From the NCBI GenBank assembly GCA_903875445.1, contig CAIQWD010000041.1, positions 25,025 through 89,024 on the forward strand: a stretch of DNA of 64,000 bases, given 5' to 3'. This DNA comes from an uncultured delta proteobacterium (GTDB lineage Bacteria; Desulfobacterota; Desulfobulbia; Desulfobulbales; Desulfocapsaceae). Within the stretch, counting starts at the first letter, position 1. Each line of letters opens with the position of its first letter. The notes beneath the pieces are model-generated. The model saw only the letters and a list, made by a program, of their open reading frames with translations, made no database searches and was not told the DNA's origin. Made by a program: the position numbers and the translations under genes. This document shows, in pieces, positions 1 to 8,438 of the stretch.

Positions 1-1890
1 GGTATCGGTCCGTTCCACCAGGTGGACCGTAAAGCCCTGTTGCGCCAAGTTGAGGGCGGCGGTCATCCCGGCAACCCCACCGCCGATGACCAGGCCTTTC
101 TGGACAACCGGCATTGTGGTGGCGTGCGATGCTTCCCCGAAAGTGACCTTGGCGACCGCCATGCGCACCAAGTCCTTGGCCTTATTGGTGGCACCCACCG
201 GGTTGTTGCCGTGCACCCAGGAGTTCTGGTTGCGGATATTGGCCATTTCCAACAGACATTCGTTGAGTCCCGCGACCTTTAGGGTCTCGCGGAACAGCGG
301 CTCGTGCGTTCTCGGGGTGCAGGCGGCGATGACGATCCGGTTGAGCCGGTGCTCACCTATCAGCTGGATGATCGATTCCTGACTGTCCTGGGAACAGGAA
401 AACAGCTTGCGTTCCACATGGACCACGTCCGGCAGGGTAACGGAATATTCGGCCAAGTCCTTGACGTCAACGACGCCTGCGATATTGGTGCCGCAATGAC
501 AGATGAAGATACCGATCCGCACCTCCTCGCCGGAGATGTCCCTCTCCTCCGAGAACGTTGGCAGGATGGTCATCTCGCCCCGTGCCGGGGCAAGCAGCTC
601 GGCGACGGCTGCGGCCGCGGCCGAGCCTTCGACCACCGATTGGGGGATGTCCTTCGGTCCGGCGATGGCACCGCAGGTGAAGATCCCCTCGCGGGAGGTC
701 TTCACCGGGGCGAAGTCGGAAGTAGCGGCAAAGTTGTCGGCGGTAAGTCTGATGTCGGCGACACGAGCCAGGTCAAGGACCTGTTTCGGGGTCTGCATGC
801 CGACGGCAAGGACCACCAAATCGAAAAAATCCTCGATCTGTCGGCCGTTTTCGTTGACATAGCGCAACCGCAGGTCGCCACTTTCCTCATCGGTTTCCAC
901 CCCGCCCATCCGGCAGCGAACAAACCGTACCCCGGCCTCTCGTCTCGCTTGTTCCAGGTACTGATCGAAACCCTTGCCGTGGGTGCGCATGTCCATGTAG
1001 AAGATGGAGGTTTGCAGGCCCGGCACATGTTCTTTGGCGAGTACGGCCTCCTTGATCGCCGACATGCAACAGACCGACGAGCAATAACCATTGCCGCACA
1101 GGTTCTCGTCCCTTGATCCGACACATTGGAGAAATGCCATTTTCCGTACCGGCTTACCGTCCAGGGGCCGTTTGAGGTGGCCTTCGGTGGGGCCGGAGGT
1201 GGACAGGTAGCGTTCCAGTTGCAGGGAGGTGATGATATTGACATTGCTCCCGTAGCCCCACATTTCCGACGGCCTCGGGTCGAAGACCTCGAAACCGGGG
1301 GCGAGAATTACCGCCCCGACGTTTATCCGGTGGATTTTTTCGACGTCGGTGAAATTGATCGCCCCGGCATCGCAAACCTTCTCGCAGAAACCGCAGGCCC
1401 CGGGTTTCTGCAGGCGGATGCAGGCCGCCGGATCGATCTGGTATTTCAGCGGCACCGCTTGCGGGTACCGGAGATAGATTGCCCGGCGCTTGCCGATGCC
1501 CGCATTGTAGTCGTTGTCGATCTTTTTCGGACAATTGTCGGTGCAGACACCACAGGCAATGCATTTGTTCATATCCACATAGCGCGGCGACTGCCGCAGG
1601 GTAACGGCAAAATCACCGGCCACGCCGATAATCCCGGTGACCTCGCACAGGGTGAGAAGGTGAATGTTCAGGTGTCGGCCGCATTCGACCAGTTTGGGGG
1701 CGATAATGCACATCGAACAGTCGTTGGTAGGAAAGGTCTTATCCAATTGGACCATGGTACCGCCGATGGCCCCGGCCTTTTCCACCAGGTACACGTAAAA
1801 CCCGGAATCGGCGAGATCAAGTGCCGCCTGGATGCCTGCGACCCCGCCGCCGACGATCATCACCGAGCCGACTTTTTTTCCATCCGTCAT
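1..1890 (-). CDS. HdrA-like FAD/iron-sulfur protein, partial (C-terminus beyond window)
   Basis: The frame is open from the ATG at 1890 to the window edge (630 codons), so the C-terminal part is missing. It resembles the heterodisulfide reductase A subunit, a cytoplasmic FAD protein that shuttles or bifurcates electrons between hydrogenase/ferredoxin and disulfide partners. The N-terminus has the dinucleotide-binding motif VGGGVAGIQAA, then the HdrA-typical NDCSMCIIAPK stretch, a ferredoxin cluster CIACGVCTDNCP and a further Cys group (CGFCEKVC). A second module starts at about residue 360 (IGIFICHCGTNIAGVVDV), and a second FAD motif (IGGGVAGMTAA) lies near the window edge, so this is a double-length HdrA. 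Its ATG overlaps the stop of the upstream HdrD-like gene in an ATGA, implying translational coupling. Family assignment is firm; the physiological disulfide or quinone partner is not shown. Confidence 0.9.
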   Translation of the reverse strand, partial: MTDGKKVGSVMIVGGGVAGIQAALDLADSGFYVYLVEKAGAIGGTMVQLDKTFPTNDCSMCIIAPKLVECGRHLNIHLLTLCEVTGIIGVAGDFAVTLRQSPRYVDMNKCIACGVCTDNCPKKIDNDYNAGIGKRRAIYLRYPQAVPLKYQIDPAACIRLQKPGACGFCEKVCDAGAINFTDVEKIHRINVGAVILAPGFEVFDPRPSEMWGYGSNVNIITSLQLERYLSTSGPTEGHLKRPLDGKPVRKMAFLQCVGSRDENLCGNGYCSSVCCMSAIKEAVLAKEHVPGLQTSIFYMDMRTHGKGFDQYLEQARREAGVRFVRCRMGGVETDEESGDLRLRYVNENGRQIEDFFDLVVLAVGMQTPKQVLDLARVADIRLTADNFAATSDFAPVKTSREGIFTCGAIAGPKDIPQSVVEGSAAAAAVAELLAPARGEMTILPTFSEERDISGEEVRIGIFICHCGTNIAGVVDVKDLAEYSVTLPDVVHVERKLFSCSQDSQESIIQLIGEHRLNRIVIAACTPRTHEPLFRETLKVAGLNECLLEMANIRNQNSWVHGNNPVGATNKAKDLVRMAVAKVTFGEASHATTMPVVQKGLVIGGGVAGMTAALNLAQQGFTVHLVERTDT

Positions 1891-3332
1891 GTACGGTCCT
1901 CCATCAGGGAATCGGCCACCAATTCCCAGATATATTTGACCTCGATGTTCAGATCGTATTCCCTGTTCAAGGATTTAAAGATCTGGTCCCGACAATTGTG
2001 GCAAGGAACGATCACCATCTTTGCCCCCGATTCGGAGATCTGCCTGGCCTTAATTCGACCGTAGAATACCCGTTCCTCGGCAAAGGGCATCGCCCAGGTT
2101 CCTCCGCCCGCCCCGCAACAGTAGCCGCTGCCGTATGGATTCATATCACGATAATTGTCGGTGCAGGCGCGGATGATCTTTCTGGCCTCGTCGGAATAGG
2201 CCTGGCCGAAGGCCTTCAGGGACTTGCGGCCGTAGTTGCAGGAATCGTGATAGGTGATCGGCATCCGGTGTTTCGTGGTGTCGAGGCGGATTCTTCCCGA
2301 CTCGATATATTCCAGGAGAAGATCGAAGATGGTAACGATGCGAAACTCCTTAAGAGCTTCCGGATACCATTTGTTGAGTCCCAACCGGGTGGCGAAGTAG
2401 GCATGGCCGCATTCGGGGAGGAGCAACACCTTGCAGTTGAGGCGCCGCATATTGTCGACGATCCTGCCGACCACCGTCTTCATTGCCTCGTCGTCGCCGG
2501 AGAACAGGCCCCAATTAACCCCATCCCAGTTTTCCGAGGGGATGGTCCAGGATTCGCCTGCGTGGAAAAAGATCTTCCACCACCATTTGAGTTTGTCGGG
2601 TTCACCGTAGGGGATCTTGGAGTTGACCGTCACCAGGACCCGCGCGCCATGGACATCGATCGGCGTCTTAAAGCCCGGACAATCGCCGGCATTCAGCTCC
2701 TCCCCCAGGTCCTCGCAGAGAAAAACGAAATCGTCTTTGGGAATCCCGAGGTTGTTGCCACGCTCCAGGCACATGGTTACCCCACGGTGGATCGGGCCCG
2801 GCACCTCGGCTCGCTTTCTTGCGCCGCGAATCTTGCGGATGAGGGCGACGAACTCTATACCAACCGGACAGGCCTCTTCGCACTTGCCACACATCGTGCA
2901 TTTCCAGGGCCAGTCGGAGGCCACCAGTTGTTCGTCCAGGCCGAGCACCGCCATGCGCACGATCTTCCGCGGATCAAGGCCGTCAACGCCTGAGATCGGA
3001 CAAAGCCCGGCGCAAGTGCCGCATGTCAGGCATGCGTCGGCCCAGGACGGATCCTCGGCGAGCCGACTTTTTTCGCCGCTGACCACAAGCGGCGGCCGGT
3101 CGGACCTAGGAACGGTGGTAATGGTCTGGCTGGCCGCATTGTTTTCCGGGTGAAGAGAGGGTTCCCTGCCGAATTTCTCGCAAAGCAGGCGGTAGTCTTC
3201 GAATTTCATCAGGTACTTCCGGCCCGGACCTTCTTTGGCGATAAGGATTCCGGAGTTGATCCAGTTTCTGATGGTATTCCGGTGTACCCCAAATTCCTCT
3301 GCGAATTGGTTGACCTTGAATTCGTACATCAT
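1887..3332 (-). CDS. HTH domain fused to an HdrD/DsrK-like iron-sulfur protein
   Basis: This 481-residue protein begins with about 55 residues that look like a MerR/excisionase-type winged helix (VNQFAEEFGVHRNTIRNWI, then a KYLMKFEDYR wing). Two ferredoxin clusters follow (CLTCGTCAGLCP near residue 100, CTMCGKCEEACP near 145). The C-terminal CCG domain has the expected cysteine set: HDSC, YCCGAGGG and PCHNC. The first CCG half keeps only an isolated PECGH, as is usual in HdrD/DsrK-like proteins. It should pass electrons between the neighbouring HdrA-like flavoprotein and a disulfide or other acceptor in the cytoplasm. An ATG one codon downstream (MYEF) is an alternative start. The HTH on a redox subunit is unusual; it might bind DNA or be a structural adaptor. 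The HTH reading is by motif only. Confidence 0.82.
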   Translation of the reverse strand: MMYEFKVNQFAEEFGVHRNTIRNWINSGILIAKEGPGRKYLMKFEDYRLLCEKFGREPSLHPENNAASQTITTVPRSDRPPLVVSGEKSRLAEDPSWADACLTCGTCAGLCPISGVDGLDPRKIVRMAVLGLDEQLVASDWPWKCTMCGKCEEACPVGIEFVALIRKIRGARKRAEVPGPIHRGVTMCLERGNNLGIPKDDFVFLCEDLGEELNAGDCPGFKTPIDVHGARVLVTVNSKIPYGEPDKLKWWWKIFFHAGESWTIPSENWDGVNWGLFSGDDEAMKTVVGRIVDNMRRLNCKVLLLPECGHAYFATRLGLNKWYPEALKEFRIVTIFDLLLEYIESGRIRLDTTKHRMPITYHDSCNYGRKSLKAFGQAYSDEARKIIRACTDNYRDMNPYGSGYCCGAGGGTWAMPFAEERVFYGRIKARQISESGAKMVIVPCHNCRDQIFKSLNREYDLNIEVKYIWELVADSLMEDRT

Positions 3333-3543
3333 TGAACAGCACCTTGATTGCCCTGAGTGGGAGTTCCACCGATCATACCGTCATTTCTCAGCATGGAGTT
3401 ATTGGCAGGATATTTTGGTCGCTTTGTGCAAACAATGCGTAGTATCCGAGTTACGTGAGGGTACCACCGGTTCGTGCAAAATACAACGCTTTCCCGGATC
3501 TCAGGTAGGCAAAAAGAGGGGACGAAGACCAGGCCGGGAAATT

Positions 3544-4440
3544 TTACTTTGCATTGATCTTGCCATGTCTTTTCCCCAGGACCTCCAGGGTGTCGTTGAC
3601 CACCACAAAGGCTTCCGGGTCGATATCGAAGACCAGTTCTTTCATCCTCGACAGCTCGATCATGGTGATAATACAGAAGATAACCCTCTTCTCACTGCCG
3701 GAATAGGCCCCGGTGCCCTGGAGAAAGGTCACCCCGCGATGCAGGCGACCGAGGATTTGCTCGGCAATTTCCTGCGAATAGTCGGAAATGATGAAAATCG
3801 ATTTCCGTTGATTGAATCCGGTCAGGACGTAATCGAGAACCTTACTGCTGGTATAGACCGCGACCAGGGAATACAGGGCCTGCTCAACACCGAAGCAAAA
3901 GCCGCCGCCGGTCAGCACCAGGGCGTTGGCAAGGAAGGTGGTGGCGCCGATGCGAAAGCTCCATTTTCGGTTGAGAAAGACCGCCAGGATATCGATGCCG
4001 CCCACCGAACCCCGCGACCTGAGGATAATGCCCCCACCCGCACCGCAGAGGATGCCGGCGAGAATCGCCGCCAGAATCGGGTTGTTAATGGGGATGGGGG
4101 GAGGAACGATCAGGGCTGTCGCCAGAGAGAAGACTGCCATGCCGAAACAGCTATAGAGGACAAAGGTACGGCTGACGCTGAACCAGCCGAGCAGGATCAG
4201 GGGAATATTCAGCAAAAAATAGGTAAGTCCGATGGACAGCCCGGGGACAAGGTAATGAAAGACGAGGGCGATACCAATGACTCCGCCGCTGATGAATTTC
4301 TGCGGAACCAGAATGGCGTTGACGCCGACGGCAAAAATGCTGCTGCCGGCGGTCAGTAGAAACAGGTTGATAAGGAGTCGTTTCAAGGCCTCGGTGCGGC
4401 GAGGTTTGTTTTTTGTACCTTCAAGTTGAGGGCTTGTCAT
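3544..4440 (-). CDS. YitT family integral membrane protein
   Basis: This 298-residue protein has five to six hydrophobic segments in the first 200 residues, containing the family's glycine-rich ISGGVIGIAL and GAGGGIILRSRGSVGGIDI motifs. A soluble C-terminal DUF2179-type domain follows (KSIFIISDYSQEIAEQILG ... VIFCIIT). YitT proteins are inner-membrane proteins whose transported substrate is not established. It starts four bases after the paaK-like gene ends and reads the same way, so it is probably the last gene of that transcript. The Shine-Dalgarno match is poor, which fits translation by read-through from the upstream gene. Confidence 0.85.
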   Translation of the reverse strand: MTSPQLEGTKNKPRRTEALKRLLINLFLLTAGSSIFAVGVNAILVPQKFISGGVIGIALVFHYLVPGLSIGLTYFLLNIPLILLGWFSVSRTFVLYSCFGMAVFSLATALIVPPPIPINNPILAAILAGILCGAGGGIILRSRGSVGGIDILAVFLNRKWSFRIGATTFLANALVLTGGGFCFGVEQALYSLVAVYTSSKVLDYVLTGFNQRKSIFIISDYSQEIAEQILGRLHRGVTFLQGTGAYSGSEKRVIFCIITMIELSRMKELVFDIDPEAFVVVNDTLEVLGKRHGKINAK

Positions 4441-4444
4441 AGGT

Positions 4445-5743
4445 CTAAAGCCTGCGATTGTCGATAACTTTTTGGCCCTTGCTGTCGATGGTTTCCAGGG
4501 TTTTTTCCTCGACCAGCTTCACCTGCACCTGGATGCCGAGATCGGTGACCAAGCGATCCTGGATGGTGTCGGCCAGGGCTGACTGCTTGCGTATCTGGTC
4601 GGAGAACAGCAATTCGGTCACCTCGACCATGACGGTCAGTTTATCCTCATGGTTTTCCCGGTCGACGATGATCAGGTAGGGCGACCCGGTGCCGTTGATA
4701 TCGGCGAGTACCGCCTCGATCTGGGCGGGAAAGACATTCACTCCTCTGATAATCAGCATGTCGTCGGAACGGCCGAGGATACGGCTCATGCGGCTGAGGG
4801 TCCGGCCGCAGGGACAGGGCTCGGGAAGGAGGCGGGCAAGGTCGCGGGTGCGATAGCGGATAATCGGAAAGGCCTCCTTGGTCAGGGTGGTGATGACCAA
4901 TTCACCGATTTCGCCTGCGGCCACCGGCTCAAGCGTCTCAGGATGCAGCACCTCGACCAGGAAATGGTCCTCGTTGATATGCAGGCCGTTGCATTCACGG
5001 CATTCTCCGGCAACACCCGGTCCCATGATCTCCGCCAGCCCGTAGTTGTCGGTGGCGACGATGCCCAGCCGTTCCCCGATCTCCCGGCGCATCGCTTCGG
5101 ACCAGGGTTCAGCGCCGAACACCCCGTATCTTAATGATAATTCATTTGAGTTGAGACCCATATCCATCATCACGTCGGCGATTTTCAGGGCATGGGACGG
5201 GGTGCAGACCAGGGCGGTGGTCTTGAAATCCCGCATGATGCGGATCTGCCGCTTAATATTGCCGGAGGAAATGGGGATGACCGAGGCCCCGAGGCGTTCG
5301 GCGCCGTAATGCAGCCCAAGACCCCCGGTGAAGATGCCGTAGTCATAGGCGATCTGCACCACATCCTCGGCGGTCACCCCGGCACCGCGAAGGATCCGCG
5401 CCACCAGGTCCGACCAGTTTTTAATGTCGTTGCGGGTATAGCCGACGACCGTGGTCATGCCGGCGCCGCCGGAGGTGGAATGGATTCGCACTACGTCGCG
5501 CAGAGGCACGGCAAAAAGGCCGTAGGGGTAATTGCCGTGCAGATCCTCTTTGGTGGTGAAGGGTAGGCCGCGCAGGGCGGCAAGCGAGGTGACGGCCTCG
5601 TAATTGACCCTGGCTTCCCGCAGTTTTCGGCGATAGAAGGGGACATGCGTTCCCAAGCGATAGAGGGTGGCTTGGAGCCTCTCCAGTTGCAGTTGTTCCA
5701 GGTCTTCCCTGGGCATGCACTCAAGTGCCTGTTGCCAATACAT
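4445..5743 (-). CDS. Phenylacetate-CoA ligase family protein (PaaK-like)
   Basis: This 432-residue member of the adenylate-forming PaaK family would make an aryl-CoA thioester from an aromatic acid, ATP and CoA. Visible family features are the N-terminal HVPFYRRKLRE, the central YDYGIFTGGLGLHYGAERLG, the adenylate-binding DNYGLAEIMGPGV, the IIRYRTRDLA segment and the C-terminal GRSDDMLIIRGVNVFP hinge. The phosphate loop reads TSGGAGMTTVVGYT, whereas typical PaaK proteins have SSGTTGKPT, so the usual lysine is a methionine. I chose the ATG at 5743 (MYWQQ) over an upstream TTG at 5758. It lies directly downstream of the liv importer in the same direction, separated by a hairpin, suggesting that the imported compound may be an aromatic acid or aromatic amino acid product. 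That link is inference. Confidence 0.85.
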   Translation of the reverse strand: MYWQQALECMPREDLEQLQLERLQATLYRLGTHVPFYRRKLREARVNYEAVTSLAALRGLPFTTKEDLHGNYPYGLFAVPLRDVVRIHSTSGGAGMTTVVGYTRNDIKNWSDLVARILRGAGVTAEDVVQIAYDYGIFTGGLGLHYGAERLGASVIPISSGNIKRQIRIMRDFKTTALVCTPSHALKIADVMMDMGLNSNELSLRYGVFGAEPWSEAMRREIGERLGIVATDNYGLAEIMGPGVAGECRECNGLHINEDHFLVEVLHPETLEPVAAGEIGELVITTLTKEAFPIIRYRTRDLARLLPEPCPCGRTLSRMSRILGRSDDMLIIRGVNVFPAQIEAVLADINGTGSPYLIIVDRENHEDKLTVMVEVTELLFSDQIRKQSALADTIQDRLVTDLGIQVQVKLVEEKTLETIDSKGQKVIDNRRL

Positions 5744-5809
5744 TGTCGGTCCCCCCAAAAATTGTCAATTACCTGCCATTGCCGTCTTTTTTCTATTGTC
5801 CCGGAAAAT

Positions 5810-5834
5810 GCAATTTTTCGAAAGGAAAAATTGC
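5810..5834 (-). terminator. Hairpin between livF and the paaK-like gene
   Basis: Perfect 10-bp inverted repeat (GCAATTTTTC / GAAAAATTGC) with a 5-base loop, just downstream of the livF stop. Read on the minus strand it is followed by ATTTTCC. It could be a partial rho-independent terminator or an mRNA-stabilising hairpin that sets the expression of paaK and yitT relative to liv. Confidence 0.5.
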
Positions 5835-5847
5835 TTGCGGCAAGGGT

Positions 5848-6573
5848 TCATTCTTCCAGCTTTTCCCGGCCGAGGTAGGCACGCTGGACGTCCTTATTGG
5901 CCAGCAGGTCCTCGGCCGGCCCCTGGATGATGACCTTGCCGGTTTCCAGAACATAGCCGCGGTCGGCGATGGCGAGAGCGGCCTTGGCGTTCTGTTCGAC
6001 CAGAAGGACCGTATTGCCCTCCGCCCGCAGCCGGACGATGACCTGAAAGATATCGCGAACGATGAGAGGCGCAAGCCCGGTGGAGGGTTCATCCATCATC
6101 ACCAGGGAGGGTTTGGACATCAAGGCCCGGCCCATGGCCAGCATCTGCTGTTCGCCGCCGGAAAGCGTCCCGGCCAATTGTGACTTGCGTTCTTTGAGGA
6201 TCGGGAACAACTCGTACTGGTGGTCAAGCAGACGGTTCAGGTCTTTTTTATTCTGCCGGGACAGGGCGTGGCCGCCGAGGATGAGATTGTCGGCGACGGT
6301 CATCGAGGCGAACACCTGCCTGCCCTCCGGCACCATGACACAGCCCCGGCCGGGGATCTTGGCGGCGGCAAGACGGGAGATGTCCGCACCTAAAAAACCG
6401 ATTTCCCCGGAGGTGGCCCGGATCAGGCCGGCGATGGTGGCCAGCAGGGTGGTCTTGCCCGCCCCGTTGGCGCCGATTATGGCCACGATCTCGCCGCCAC
6501 TTACGTGCATCGAGATATTCTTCAGCACCCGCAGCTTGCCGTAACCCGCCTCAAGATTTCGTATCTTTAGCAT
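5848..6573 (-). CDS. livF: Branched-chain amino acid type ABC importer, ATPase LivF
   Basis: This 241-residue ABC ATPase has Walker A GANGAGKTT, signature LSGGEQQ, Walker B LVMMDEPST and the switch-His region LLVEQNAKAAL. The length and the VLKNISMHVSGGEIVAIIG start are typical of LivF, one of two ATPase subunits of the HAAT-family importer. It is the last gene of livJHMGF and starts five bases after livG. The importer substrate can be branched-chain amino acids, other amino acids, urea or aromatic compounds; the sequence does not decide. Confidence 0.93.
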   Translation of the reverse strand: MLKIRNLEAGYGKLRVLKNISMHVSGGEIVAIIGANGAGKTTLLATIAGLIRATSGEIGFLGADISRLAAAKIPGRGCVMVPEGRQVFASMTVADNLILGGHALSRQNKKDLNRLLDHQYELFPILKERKSQLAGTLSGGEQQMLAMGRALMSKPSLVMMDEPSTGLAPLIVRDIFQVIVRLRAEGNTVLLVEQNAKAALAIADRGYVLETGKVIIQGPAEDLLANKDVQRAYLGREKLEE

Positions 6574-6578
6574 TTGCG

Positions 6579-7334
6579 CTACTCGCCAAGGTAGACCTTA
6601 ATCACTTCCGGATCGCGTTGGATCACCGTCGGGATATCCTCGGCAATCTTTCGGCCGAAACTGAGAACCACAATTTCATCGGAGATATCCATAACGAGCG
6701 ACATATCGTGCTCAACCAGAAGAACGGTGACACCCAAATCCCTGATGCGGACGATGAGTCTGGCGATCTCCGCCGTTTCGTAGATATTTAAGCCCGCCGC
6801 CGGTTCGTCGAGGAGGAGGAGCGTGGGCTCCAGGGCCAGGGCTCTAGCCATTTCCACGGCCCGCTGCTGGCCGAAGGCCAGGTTGGTGGCGAGCGTCTCG
6901 GCGCAATCGGCGATGCCGAGGAAATCAAGCAGTTCGAGAGATTTCTTGTGGATCGCCCTTTCTTCGGCGCGGCAGCCGGAGGTGCGCAGCATCGAGGCGA
7001 GAAATCCGGCTTTTGACTGCACATGCCTGCCGACCATGACGTTTTCGAGAGCGGTCATGCCAGCGAACATCTTGATATTCTGAAAGGTTCTGGCGATTCC
7101 CTGGGCGGCGACGCGAAACGGCGGCAGCCCCTGAATCGCCTTGCCCTGATAAGTGATTTCGCCTGCGGTGGGGGTCAGCATCCCGGCAATGAGGTTAAAG
7201 AGGGTGGTCTTACCGGCACCGTTCGGCCCGATCACCGCCTTGATTGTCCCTTGCCGGAGGGGAAAACTGACCCCATCGACCGCCTGCAGACCGCCGAATC
7301 TCTTGCTGAGCCCTTGCACCTGGAGAATGGTCAT
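6579..7334 (-). CDS. livG: Branched-chain amino acid type ABC importer, ATPase LivG
   Basis: This 251-residue ATPase has Walker A GPNGAGKTTLFN, signature LAFGQQRAVEMARALA, Walker B LLLLDEPAAGLN and the LivG-specific RTFQNIKMFAGMTALENV stretch. It pairs with LivF on the cytoplasmic side of the LivH/LivM permease. A GGAGG Shine-Dalgarno lies upstream of the ATG, inside the end of livM, in line with a tightly coupled operon. Confidence 0.93.
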   Translation of the reverse strand: MTILQVQGLSKRFGGLQAVDGVSFPLRQGTIKAVIGPNGAGKTTLFNLIAGMLTPTAGEITYQGKAIQGLPPFRVAAQGIARTFQNIKMFAGMTALENVMVGRHVQSKAGFLASMLRTSGCRAEERAIHKKSLELLDFLGIADCAETLATNLAFGQQRAVEMARALALEPTLLLLDEPAAGLNIYETAEIARLIVRIRDLGVTVLLVEHDMSLVMDISDEIVVLSFGRKIAEDIPTVIQRDPEVIKVYLGE

Positions 7335-7340
7335 CCCTGC

Positions 7341-8438
7341 CTAAGCCTCCTTCACTGCAGGCTTTTTCCGCCGGAACAGGCCTCTTTGCCGCCACAGTCC
7401 ACGCACCTGGAGACTGAGGATGCCGTTCGGGGCAAAGAGCATGATGGTGATGAGGATCAGGCCGAAGACCGCATCGTCATAGGTGCCGAAAAAACCGCGG
7501 AGCGACAGGAAATTAAGAACCATGCCCATCGCCAGCGCCCCCCAGATATTGGCCATGCCGCCGACGGCAACGATGGCTACGTAGCGCACCGATTTCATGA
7601 CACTCGCCTCGGAGGGCCCGATGCCGCCGTTGTAATGGGTCAGCAACACCCCGGCGAGAGCGGAAAACACCGCCGACAGCATGAAGGTCTTCAGTTTGAA
7701 CCTGGCGGTATCGACGCCCATGGCATCAGCCGCCTCCGGTGAACCGTGAATGGCCCGGAGCGCCCGTCCCACCCGGGAATTGATGAGATGCCTGAGCAGC
7801 AGCATGGCAAGGAGCAGCACGGTCCAGGCAATATAATAGTTGGAAACCCGGTAAGCCTTGTCGCCGCTGACTAAAAGCCCGGGCAATAGGGCAAAACCGG
7901 GGACACCGGAGATGCCGTCGGCCTCGCCGAAATAGGAACTGGCAAGAGCGATCCGGTAGATGATAATGCCAAAGCCCAGGGTGGCCATGGCCAGATAGTG
8001 GCCTTTCAGTTTCAGGACCGGAATGCCGAGGATGAAGGCAATGGCAAGGGCCACGAGGATGGCGATTATGCAGGCCACCCAAGGGGTCACTACCAGGAGC
8101 GGGTCGCCGTAGAGGTCCTGGCCGGCATGGAGACAGCCGAGAGAGTCAAGCAGACGTACCGGCAGTTGGCCGCTATAGGGGGAGAGATTGCGGGTGGTAA
8201 GCGCCGCCGAGAGATAGCCGCCGATGGCAAAGAAGCCGGCATGGCCAAGCGAGATCTGTCCGGCGTAGCCCATCAGCACGCAGAGGCCGACGATCAAAAG
8301 CGAATAGTAGGCGGACATGGTCAGCTGGGTCAGGTAGTAGACGCTGCCGGTCCAGGCGGTTAGGAGCTGGATGAGGATGACCGCCGCCACAATCGGCAGG
8401 AAGACGAGGTTCTTACCAAAATTCTGAGACATCGCCAT
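7341..8438 (-). CDS. livM: Branched-chain amino acid type ABC importer, permease LivM
   Basis: This 365-residue inner-membrane permease starts MAMSQNFGKNLVF. It shows the family motifs GYAGQISLGHAGFFAIGGY, GHYLAMATLGFG and the cytoplasmic EAA-like loop AIHGSPEAADAMGVD. About eight to ten hydrophobic helices are visible. The ATG at 8438 overlaps the livH stop in TGATG, so I prefer it to a much longer in-frame extension toward 8897, whose translation is arginine/histidine-rich and is only the shadow of livH. A start two codons downstream (MSQN, 8432) is also possible. An extra loop of roughly 30 residues after TTRNLSPYS is slightly longer than in most LivM proteins. Confidence 0.92.
   Translation of the reverse strand: MAMSQNFGKNLVFLPIVAAVILIQLLTAWTGSVYYLTQLTMSAYYSLLIVGLCVLMGYAGQISLGHAGFFAIGGYLSAALTTRNLSPYSGQLPVRLLDSLGCLHAGQDLYGDPLLVVTPWVACIIAILVALAIAFILGIPVLKLKGHYLAMATLGFGIIIYRIALASSYFGEADGISGVPGFALLPGLLVSGDKAYRVSNYYIAWTVLLLAMLLLRHLINSRVGRALRAIHGSPEAADAMGVDTARFKLKTFMLSAVFSALAGVLLTHYNGGIGPSEASVMKSVRYVAIVAVGGMANIWGALAMGMVLNFLSLRGFFGTYDDAVFGLILITIMLFAPNGILSLQVRGLWRQRGLFRRKKPAVKEA

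Noticed and set aside
1821..2993. A 390-codon plus-strand frame opposite the HdrD-like gene
   Set aside because: The minus strand has clear ferredoxin and CCG motifs in the same stretch; the plus frame shows no motif.
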